A program made the translations under genes and the position numbers. From Steinernema hermaphroditum (taxonomy: Eukaryota > Nematoda > Chromadorea > Rhabditida > Steinernematidae), in the NCBI GenBank assembly GCA_030435675.1, contig CM059624.1, positions 3,248,769 to 3,312,768 of the forward strand: a stretch of DNA of 64,000 nucleotides, read 5' to 3'. Below are positions 33,874-42,903 of this stretch, piece after piece; positions within the stretch are counted from its first letter, which is position 1, and the number at the start of each line of letters is the position of its first letter. The notes under the pieces were generated by a model. The model saw only the letters and a list, made by a program, of their open reading frames with translations. It was not told the DNA's origin and did not search any database.

Positions 33874-34593
33874 TCAGAATGTAATGCCTCTGCGAAAATA
33901 ATGTAGTTGGAAGGAATCACAAAATATCTCCAATAATGAAGGCTTCTGAATTAGCTGCGATAGCCCATGAAAAAAGCAAACATTAGGGTAACAGAAAGAG
34001 TCGGAAACGTGTGGTGTAGATAGCAAAAAACAGACACTGAATACGAAGGTCACAACAAGAGTGCACGACCGATTAGCAAAATTCCAAAAACCTTATAGTC
34101 AAAATTAACGTGACGGAAGATTGGCTGGACCTTGAAGGGATTCAAATATTCCACAACGTTTCGAGTCTGGTGCTGGCTTTTTTGATACTGGTGAAACATG
34201 ATTCCATGAGTACGGTCTAAGTAACGATCTCAAAATTAGTGTTCGAACTGTTATGAAGAATTATCTTAACTGTTATTCGTCAAACTCACATAGTGGATAA
34301 CCAGTGGACCAAGCAGAGTGGCATATGAAGTCTTGACAGCCGCAATTGCAAGAACTCCAACAATCACAATAGTGCACTGGACGAAAATGTCGAAAGCGAC
34401 ATCGTTTATGTTAGGGAAATTCACTGTGTCATCGTATATATTGAACAAGGCTCCGCCAATGGTCAGAAGAGCAATAAGAATAGCAGGAAACTGGAGTTAT
34501 ACGCAAAAATTATACACAAAAGGGGCACTTTTCACATACCTTTACATGAATTAGTCCACAACAGCAGTTGTGCGACTCCTTCACAGCTGCCAT
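33874..34593 (-). CDS. Four-transmembrane family member O (possibly frameshifted)
   Basis: Exons 1 and 2 are normal: 34593-34540 (MAAVKESHNCCCGLIHVK) and 34490-34290 (FPAILIALLTIGGALF as TM1, VQCTIVIVGVLAIAAV as TM2, end LLGPLVIHY). Exon 4 can be read from about 34098 in the usual phase 1 (SCTLVVTFVFSVCFLL) to a TGA at 33874. The linker exon between them is open only in a frame that does not connect in phase 0 to exon 2; the phase-0 reading stops after three codons. Either a one-base frameshift has occurred or the exon boundaries are unusual. The C-terminus lacks the family CY..LK motif. Confidence 0.5.
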
Positions 34594-35089
34594 CTCTTAG
34601 AAAAATTTAATCTATTAATGACACCAATCACATCGGAAGAGCACCGCGATGTTGCTGCCCGCATAAGACGATGATCGTTCCATCGGGTCTAGTAAGGTCG
34701 TAGAAGTGAAAGTGCGCGGACGAACCAGTTCTGTTTGTGCGGACCACAAAGACCGCCGTTGTCATCGGTGGAACAGATCCACCCTAAGACGACAACGTCA
34801 GAAAAAGATGTGCGGAAGACGAATCCGTGCTTCACAGTGGATGCTTGTGATCATTTTGCGAGCCTGGCCGGCATTGATACGTTGGCTTTACTGAGACTAG
34901 TCTTTTGCAATTTTCACTAGTCGGGATGCAAATCAGCCTTCAACTACAATAAGCTCAAGCCAGACAATAGTTCTTTATGTCATTTTCGTGAGCATTCTAA
35001 ACTTAGAGCGGTATCCAGACTTGTTTCGACATGCGTTTCTGGAGAGCAATTGGAAACGTTCAAGTTGACACAACGCTCTTCGGCTGAAT

Positions 35090-35200
35090 TCAGCCTCTTA
35101 GCGACTTCAACGCCCGCGACTTCAAAATTTGTACCTTTTTTGTGCATTTATAGACGTAAGCCGTTGATTCGTGTAAATTGCTCCTGAATCATATCAGTAT
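35090..35200 (+). repeat. SINE-like family R1, 3' fragment
   Basis: Contains GACTTCAACGCCCGCGACTT, then TTTTGTGCATTTATAGACGT and CGTAAGCCGTTGATTCGTGT, the conserved 3' third of R1 in plus orientation. Confidence 0.6.
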
Positions 35201-35439
35201 ATTCGTGCGACAGCTAAGCCTCATGTGAATCTCATGCTAATGGTGCTCACCACCTATACTAGTGAGCTCTTTGATACTCAGGGAGCCCATTAAAAAACAC
35301 GAATCTCAGTACAATATACGGAAAGAGCAACATATAGGAGAAGATAATACTAAAGTTCTTCGCTGTTTAGTTACAGAGCCGAAAAGAGCCGAAAAGGGGA
35401 AAATGAAAATTTATCTCGGAAAAAAAAAGGAAAATTATA

Positions 35440-35750
35440 TCTCGCCAAGAAGACCGTCAACACCGCCCGACCACCCGCGCCGCCCACTCAAGCCGAAGAA
35501 TCGCTCCAACTTCGAAGTCTGCTCCGGCAACCGCTCCGTCGATGGGTTTCTTTCGTCCGCCGAGCTCCACCTTCCGCGCTACTTCCGGATAAAGCTTTTT
35601 TGTTGCTTCGAAGCCCGCGCACACTGATGGGACAGCCGCCTTCAACTCCGACGTCGTGCCCTCCGCTGAAGAAAGAAGAGAAGCAGCGACAACGGTGATA
35701 TGCGGTTCGTCATTGTGCATTATGAGATTTCTTGCATGACGAATGTCATT
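35440..35750 (+). repeat. SINE-like family R1, internal copy
   Basis: R1 segment in plus orientation with the ordered motifs CGCCAAGAAGACCGTC, CGCTCCAACTTCGAAGTC, CCGCGCTACTTCCGG and GCACACTGATGGGA, and a decayed 3' end at about 35740. The plus and minus open frames across it are repeat-derived. Confidence 0.65.
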
Positions 35751-35991
35751 GAGTCAAGAGTAAATGTAAATGTAATACGACCAGCAACACTGCTGCAAAA
35801 CTCAAACGGCACTGTTTCCATCGTGTGCGGAATGACTGCGTCTTAGTGGTCTCAGCCTTTTTATACTGTTTTATCAGTATACTTCTCACATCCTGGGTAA
35901 CGAAAATGTGTGTTATAATGTGAAATCAGTTCACACCTTATTGATTCAGGAGTACTAAACCATCCCCATTGATTTTCACTACACGGTGAAA

Positions 35992-36621
35992 ATGGACACC
36001 GTTCCGTTCGACTTCTGCGACAGGGTCGCTTTCATTCTCAAGGACCACTTGTGGCTATCCATTGCGATCAGTCGATCGGCTGCGGACTGCAGCAATTGGA
36101 AGGCTGCTGTTACTGACTATCGTCACAACTGCCTACAATTCCGTCTGTATATCAACTACGAAAATGGCTTGTGGTCATATGGATTTCGGGGAGGACACCT
36201 CAATTCGTTTGCTAAGTTAGACGATCTTCATAAGATCAAGGCCAGATATGTCCGAGTTACGGAGGTTATCGTGAATTCAAAAGCGGTTTTATCACACAAC
36301 TGCTCGAGGGACGAAGTTATTAGAGTCCTGTCAGTTTCCCGACAGTTTATGAATCAAGCAACTCTTGACATTTGGAGGATAGTTCCAGATTGGACGACGA
36401 ACGAGTTCGGTGTCTTTTTGGAAGAGCTGAAGTGTATTCAGTTTCTTTGCCTAGATGTTCACAGTGTCGGCGAATCTGCTGACATAGCTGAACGCTTCTA
36501 CAGGGAATTAGTGACCAGCTGTCAGATTAAGCATGTTTATATGAGTTTGCGCACGTCACATCCTGAATGGATAAGGCAATTGTTTGCTATTACTAATTAT
36601 CAAGATGATCCTTTAATGTAA
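35992..36621 (+). CDS. Possible nematode F-box/FBA-type protein
   Basis: A continuous frame of 209 residues from ATG (MDTVPFDFCDRVAFILK). The opening MD.VPF.FCD.V resembles the start of a large, divergent nematode family related to F-box-associated proteins; I cannot see a clear F-box. Later parts are leucine-rich with evenly spaced hydrophobics (IQFLCLDVHSVGESADIAER, HPEWIRQLF), typical of such proteins. The TAA follows DDPLM. A GTAAGA overlapping the stop could act as a donor to an exon from 36657 that runs into an R1 repeat, so the gene may be longer or truncated by that insertion. I placed the start at the ATG, not at the upstream GTG. Confidence 0.5.
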   Translation: MDTVPFDFCDRVAFILKDHLWLSIAISRSAADCSNWKAAVTDYRHNCLQFRLYINYENGLWSYGFRGGHLNSFAKLDDLHKIKARYVRVTEVIVNSKAVLSHNCSRDEVIRVLSVSRQFMNQATLDIWRIVPDWTTNEFGVFLEELKCIQFLCLDVHSVGESADIAERFYRELVTSCQIKHVYMSLRTSHPEWIRQLFAITNYQDDPLM

Positions 36622-36794
36622 GATTTTTTGTGGTCCTTTGTTAATGCCAGTTACGAATTCTATACAACGTCTTTCACCTCTACAAGTTCACCACCCATTG
36701 GGTTATTCCATGGGAAGTGGGTTGCCTTTGCCACGATTGTTTATTTACGTAAATACACTGATTTCAGCACCAGCACATAATAACATCAGTGCGA

Positions 36795-36975
36795 ATCGGG
36801 TCGTCCACTCGTTCTCTCTGAAATTCGCCGAATCAGTTGAGAGAGTGGCTGTTCTTGGTCATTGCTGTTAGCACAATGATCGCTCTGGCTGCCAGAAGGC
36901 CTGAAACACTAGGGAGTCGTAGTTCCAAAGTCTTGCCAGAAAGCTCGCCATTACTGCCCGAACACGAGAAATCCG
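36795..36975 (+). repeat. SINE-like family R1, 5' fragment
   Basis: Head part of R1 in plus orientation: TCGGGTCGTCCACTCG, GCACAATGATCGC, GCCAGAAGGCCTG. The 3' half is absent. Confidence 0.65.
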
Positions 36976-37424
36976 ACGCCTGCGCTGTCAGATGCTGCGA
37001 TGGTTTCCTACTTCGCTAGCTGTATTCATCCGCTGTGGTCTACTTAATGAGCTCGTCGCGCGCTCCACCCATTTAAGTCGCGCTGTGAAACACCGACGCA
37101 CACGCTTCCAACCCAACTGAAGATGGGATCTCTCACAGCCGTATGCACACCTTTGTGAATTCGAGGGTCATTTTTCTTACATCTGGCCTCTATTTCCGTG
37201 AGGTAAAATGAGCTCGTTATATGGGCATAGTAACTGTGATTGATTAGAAGGTAAATATCGCAAAGAATATGATTTTCTTATAAACCGCGTGGAAACCGTG
37301 GGATTTAATTTAGCTTCCTGTTTTCAACTGAACATCCTAAAAGAACAGATGCTATGTGACGTTTTCATACGACCCTTACAATTTATTGTGCGCCTAACTG
37401 TCTCGTAACTCGTAAACTGACTGT
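36976..37424. other. Intergenic, no gene seen
   Basis: Between the R1 fragment and the 3' end of 4TM member P. Nothing recognised. Confidence 0.4.
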
Positions 37425-38703
37425 CTACTTATTACCAGCGACACAAGATTCGTAATCCGGTGGAGGGTCTTCCTCTGCAGGTCCAGCTTCAAGATCACCG
37501 GATGGTCTTCTCTGCATATTCGAGGACTGGAACGGTGTGTATTGGACGTAACTGAGGCGCTCATTTCGTGAATCCTTCTTGTCCTTGAGGTACCAGTAGC
37601 AATAATATATAACAGACATTGCGAGCAAATCCATAAAAATTGACAAGGTACGGGATATGATGTCCCAAACGACCCTCGCGGTGGTCGTAGCTTCCATGGC
37701 TTCTTGCACTCAAATCAGAACTACTTTCGGAAATGAATAACTTACTCACCTCGACGATATTGAAATATTTCACCCAGAAAAACACCGATTCGTGCAATAT
37801 CCAGCAGGAAGTGTATGAACTGAAAATCGCATTCAGGATCTGTTTAAATTCGATTAGCTCACCTGACATGTTCCTAGAGGAATTAGCAGCTTAGGACGTT
37901 CGAGCACGACACCCCACAATGTGAGTCCACCACAGAGAATCCATGATGAGAAGACGATGATCATTGCGATAGTAATAGTTTCGTTGCCACGATGCCGAGG
38001 AACAACGTGCATAAAGCCGAACGTCCCACCGAGGATGGAGAGGATTCCGATGATCAGGACTACATGCTGTGCAAAACATAATGCTGCTTATATTTTATCC
38101 ATATTCGTTGATGGACCCATATTAAGGGAGATTGTGTTATCATAGGAAAAGGGGAGTATTAGCCAATAAACCCACTTCGTGACAGGACACTAGAAAAAGA
38201 AAAAGAGATAGTTCCATGTCGGCCTACCCATATCGTCGATTTAATAATGAAATTTCGGGTATCTAGAGAGGAAAGTAAAGGAAACTACATCCACAGGTTC
38301 AAACGACTGCCCAGTCGACTAAGCTGACCTGACGATTGATGACAGAATACATATCCTAACCGAATTCACCTGTCCTTTGACAGCCGAACGAAGACACACT
38401 TTTACAAACACATCAACATTGGTTGCATCAATTTAGATGATTTCGTTATGCCGATGATTACTTTGGGCCCCACTATTTTGGGTGCAATGGGTAGCAAGGT
38501 CGGGCATTTCAGCTGAGAGCCCCCATGGAGGTGTGTTTCACATTAGTATTTTCACATTTTCGACTGGTAAGATGATTTTCCTGGATATCAGGCCCTTCAT
38601 GACGAGAAATTTTTGCCGTCCGACTATTAAGACTTCCACAAAAAAAACATACCTTCACATGTATGCAACCGCAAAAATGATGTTTCATGGACTCAGCAGG
38701 CAT
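37425..38703 (-). CDS. Four-transmembrane family protein, member P, with PPxY tail
   Basis: Predicted membrane protein of 202 residues. Minus exons: 38703-38653, 38066-37863, 37819-37750, 37708-37425; phases 0, 0, 1. Start exon MPAESMKHHFCGCIHVK. TM1 is VVLIIGILSILGGTFGFM. TM2 is IIVFSSWILCGGLTLWGVVL, then LLIPLGTCQ. A short linker exon follows (FIHFLLDIARIGVFLGEIF). TM4 (LSIFMDLLAMSVIYYCY) is followed by WYLKDKK. The long cytosolic tail contains YTPF and then EEDPPPDYESC, a PPxY motif known from other endosomal/lysosomal membrane proteins to bind WW domains of NEDD4-type ubiquitin ligases. This favours an endolysosomal tetraspan, by inference. A TATAAA lies about 155 nt upstream. Confidence 0.85.
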
Positions 38704-39319
38704 GGTCGCAAATCAATAACCATAAGAAGACGGCTGCTCTGAGACGTTTCAGATCGCGAGCGGTCGTCCGAGTGACGAAAAAAGGCAAAGGAAGCAACGA
38801 AACCTGTTTTGAGCGCATGCGCTAAAGAACGGTTGCTCGACTTTGGAGGCACGTTAAATTTATATGGTGTTCACCACAAAGAACACAGCTGCTTAGTGCA
38901 TAAAGTGCATACTGAAATTGCTTAAGGTACATCATTAACATCAGTTGTCCACTATTGTGCTAGAATTCGTAACCCTAATTTATGATATGGTCTTTGATAT
39001 CCGAGGTGAGACGCAGATTGTCTGTGCTCATAGCTGTTAGCCTTTGTATTTACAAAACTCAGAAACGCTGGTGATTGGCACAGCCAATACGAACCGAGCT
39101 TGAGCAAATCTTTATGAAATCAAATTCGACGACTAATGATTTTACCTAGATCACGCTGTTTTTCGTTACTATGACCGGTCAGAAAAAGCGCTAAGGCTCA
39201 AGGATTTCTATGACTCCTATGTATACACACAGCCAAACGAACACTTCATACTATGCACCTAAACCAAACCCGCGGTTGAAGGATGACTTATTCAACTGGA
39301 AGCCTTGTTTGAACCTATC
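38704..39319. other. Intergenic, no gene seen
   Basis: Upstream flank of member P. No coding motif recognised. Confidence 0.4.
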
Positions 39320-39610
39320 CTACAATGAGATTTTCCGAGTTTATACTCTTGAATCAACGACTTATACCGTGCAAGACGTCATACAAGGCACTAAGAAGAA
39401 CGGTATCACTCCTTGGGCGCGAGCATCGAAGCGGCGAAGAGCCGAGCCGAATACAGTCGAGACACGCCGGAGAGGCACAGCGAACGGAACAGAGAGGCAT
39501 CATCGCTTCGGCTGGTGGAGCGGCTGGAGTCGGGCGGTGGTAACATCCTTCTTCGCAAGGCGTTGGAACTGCGGCTCCCTACTGTCCCAGTCCTACTGGA
39601 ATATTTGCTG
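39320..39610 (-). repeat. SINE-like family R1, internal copy
   Basis: R1 in inverse orientation, carrying CGTGCAAGACGTCATA, GCACAGCGAACGGAACAGAG and CTGCGGCTCCCTACTG-type blocks in the expected order, with the head missing. The long open frame across 39210-39776 is repeat-derived and is not called as a gene. Confidence 0.65.
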
Positions 39611-40695
39611 TGAATATTTTACCACTGCTGCTTGTTCCAAAAACTGTCATGCATCATGGTCAAAGAAACATGACGTCGAAGAACGATATTGTACTCTGAC
39701 GACTAAAAAGTCAATCCTGGGAAAGCACAACGCGGCGTGTACACTAATAAAGAATAGGGGAGTTCTAGAGAGATGACATCGTGTGGACAATAAGAACCCA
39801 ATATTGCAGAATGCTGCTAGAAGTGAGTCGCTTTCATATTGGTGCAGCATAGGAAAGCACCATTATTTTTTCTCCGAGAATTTTTTCCTCAATGACCCTG
39901 GGGAGTTGGAGACGGAATCTGCTCTAGAATCGTCTTCAGCATCGACGGCATCGACGCAACCATCTATTCAATAGTGAAGAACGTCAAACGGCCTAATATT
40001 GGTCGAGAGGTGGATGAAAATCGGATAAAACTGCCAGAAATCAACCCATCAACCAATGTTTGCCGCCTCAATTGCGGATTCGCAAAAGCGGCACTAGATT
40101 ATTATTCTTTTTTGATGTCAGCGCAATGTGACGATGGCTACTTCTCCGTTTTTAACATAAAGCATAATATCCACCTGATTGTCGACGACCTAGCATGATA
40201 TACGTTGAAATATTGGGCGCCTCAAATTTTGGGCGAGGCCTCATGAAAGCGACCTCTGACAGATTATTTTTCAGTGTCGTCGGTGTCATGCGACTTCCAA
40301 ACGAGACGTGTTTTCATCAACATACTCTTTGTGTCAATAGTAGCCGCTCTAGTTGTCATATCCATATTCATAAAAAATCACATTATATTGTCTGTGAATG
40401 CGATTGCGTGATTCTGCCTCAACAACTTCATTGCAAACAAAACCGGACGACACGTGAAGAGCACAGGCATGTGCCTACACGATATTTTGACTATATGAAG
40501 ATTATTGGAGCAACAACTAAAAAATGTTTTGAATAGGACCGTTATTGCTAGTTGTGTAGGTCGTGGACAATCAGGTGGTCTGTTTGAATTGCTGTTCAAC
40601 GCTTCCATATTCTGAGCTATTTGTTGGGGTTCTCTAGGGAATGACTAGACGTGGACGAACGTCAATTGTTTGAAATCGTCATTTCTTTAACGCTA
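39611..40695. other. Intergenic; possible decayed membrane-protein exons
   Basis: A plus frame near 40290-40420 reads RVFINILFVSIVAALVVISI after a TTTTTCAG acceptor and could be an orphan transmembrane exon. A serine-rich open frame lies at 39860-39974. Neither can be assembled into a gene. Confidence 0.3.
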
Positions 40696-41365
40696 ATGAT
40701 GGTGTCGTCTTCTCTCTACAGCTGTATATGTGTCTTCTCTTCCAAAAAATGTCAATATGGATGCAAGGTAGGAAATCTGTGCCTTGTATGTGGTGCAATA
40801 CAAATTTTTAGGGTCGGACTATCAAGCTCTGTTCTCTTCATATCGTCATCGGAGCGCTGAGTGTCACTTGGGGTCTGCTGTTGTTTTTCCCGTCTGGAAA
40901 ACTGCATCCTGGCCAACCTATATTCTTCACTGCGATTACTCTCATAGTGTTGGGCATTTGCATCGCTATTCTGGCGGTTGTGGCACTCTTGTTGGCTAAA
41001 TCGTCGCGTCATAAGGAACGGCGCACTGTCATTTACTTCGCTGTATGTTAAGCGGATCCATGCGTGTGGTCCAAACGCAACTTTTCCAATTCCACTGATT
41101 TAGATTACCCTGACAACTACCCTCAGCCTTGCGATTCTCGGATGCGTCATCGCTACCGAGATCATTCTTCTCAAGCAGCGTTCTGTGCTTCCTTTCAGTT
41201 GTGTCAATGTGGGCGGTAAGTGATAACAGTTGGGACACTTAGAAAGTCACCTTTTTAGCTTATGTGTGGCAGATGAGTAAATGTACAAGCGGAAATGTTC
41301 GTTACGTCAACTGTTTGTTATATGAACAGGCTCGCGACGTAATGTCGACATTAGCCAGTTTATAA
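40696..41365 (+). CDS. Four-transmembrane-family-like protein, member Q
   Basis: Predicted membrane protein of about 173 residues. Exons: 40696-40767, 40812-41042, 41104-41215, 41259-41365; phases 0, 0, 1 as in the family. Exon 1 ends SSKKCQYGCK, a variant of the Cys..HVK start exon, and is preceded in frame by ATG-ATG. Exon 2 has TM1 (LHIVIGALSVTWGLLLFF) and TM2 (AITLIVLGICIAILAVVALLL). Exon 3 has TM3 (TLSLAILGCVIATEIILL). The last exon reads AYVWQMSKCTSGN and lacks a fourth helix, so either the final exon is mis-chosen or this copy has lost TM4. Confidence 0.6.
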
Positions 41366-42063
41366 TTAGCTATAACTTAAGTTATTAAATTACTTATAAA
41401 TAATGCTGGTGTACGTTTCCTCTACTCCGTAACCTACATTGCTTCACCATTAGATCGGCTTGCAATTCCTGGACTCGTTTAGGATCACTATTTCAATATA
41501 ACTTGCGAGAAGATCACTTTGCAGGCCACCTCTGAAACGACACCTCGAATACTCTCAGTTCTTTGATCTTTACAAATACAACAGCGTCCAAAAAGATTCC
41601 GATCCAACAGACATCTTAATTCGTACGGAACTTTTGGAAAGAATGACTATGATGCGCCTGAACAATCGATGCACAAGACAGTAGAGGGCGTTGGGGAAGC
41701 ATACATAATGTGATGAGAAATCCAAACTGGACATAGTCCACCCAATTGACGAGGAGAGGCGTCTACGTAGAACACTAGAGGCTGCAAAGAGGCCTCGTAG
41801 TAACCAGTTCCGAAGATGTGTCGTAAAACAGATGAACTTTCGGTCAGCTGAGAGAGGAACTTTTGCAAAAAAAAAACGCGCGATGATTTGCCGCTGACCT
41901 TCTAAATCTGCCCGTGCGCAACAGGACGCCTCGTCTTAACGGTTTCGTTCGTTTGACCTCGAAACACTCCGGCAAACTCGTTATTCGTTTTCGGTCCCTT
42001 CTTGCCGTTAACTGTAAATACATAGGCGTCTTTTGTTCTGTTTTCGTTGATTTTACTGGCATA

Positions 42064-42903
42064 ATGGTAGTTGGATCGAATCAGCTATGCTGCTGTGGGC
42101 GGATGGATGTAAAGGTAAGTTTTCCGACTATAAGGTGAAAAAGCAACTTTTGTGCTGAATCATAAATGTAATAGGTCATGCACCTGCACGTTTCTGTCAA
42201 AAACGTTCCTCCTTAAGCGTACTATTTTGGATTATTCTAAAGCGTATTATTCTAAGGACAGCTATATCATTTGATGGTGATGTGGGGACAACCGTAACTC
42301 ACAATTTTCTAGCTTTATATAACTCTTTGATCAGATTCTTTCTATCAGATTATGAATACTTTAGACTGGTGCGCTGGTCATCGGAATACTGTATGCCATC
42401 TTCGGGTTCCTTTGTCTATTCAACAACTTTGTTGCGTTCACAATTTTCCAAGAATCCGCACGGAACTCAATCATCGAAGTGATTATTAGTGCGGTTGTCA
42501 TAGCTGTTGGAGTGCTCACTTTCGATGGATCTTACAATGATCGATCCAGGAAAATCATACCTATGATGGTATTCCTTGTAAGTCGAACACATCTCATTTT
42601 TATTTCAATGTTTCCTTTCAGGCAGGGCAAATTGTTTTTTTCTTTATTCTCACGGGATGTTTCGTTGCCGCCGTCTTTGATCCAGATCTCATTCTGCACA
42701 ACCCTGTGGTTAAGGACCGTACAGAGAAGATCACCACAAGAGAAGTCAAAGCTATCTCCGCCGGACTCGCGTTTCTATTTGTGCTTCTCATTACGTTGTC
42801 ATTATGGTTTTTAACCGCAATGGTGAACTGTTATAGATGTATCAGGGAAGGGAAGAAGTCAGAAGAAACCGAAATGGGACACTTTGAAAATGCTCGTTAT
42901 TAA
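42064..42903 (+). CDS. Four-transmembrane family protein, member R
   Basis: Predicted membrane protein of 181 residues. Exons: 42064-42114, 42365-42577, 42622-42903; phases 0, 0. Start exon MVVGSNQLCCCGRMDVK. Exon 2 begins TGALVIGILYAIFGFLCLF (TM1), with TM2 IIEVIISAVVIAVGVLTF. The last exon fuses TM3 (GQIVFFFILTGCFVAAVF) and TM4 (ISAGLAFLFVLLITLSLWFL), with no phase-1 intron. It ends VNCYRCIREGKKSEETEMG, with the family CYR motif. An AATAAA-like signal is not obvious, but the frame closes at TAA. It is the last recognisable member of the array on the right. Confidence 0.85.

Larger units (their letters stand above)
34594..35991. other. Intergenic with R1 fragments
   Basis: Apart from the R1 pieces, I see no gene in this 1.4 kb between member O and the possible F-box-family gene. 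Confidence 0.4.

Noticed and set aside
39210..39776. Plus open frame of 188 codons
   Set aside because: It runs across an R1 retroposon copy; similar blocks occur in non-coding R1 copies elsewhere.
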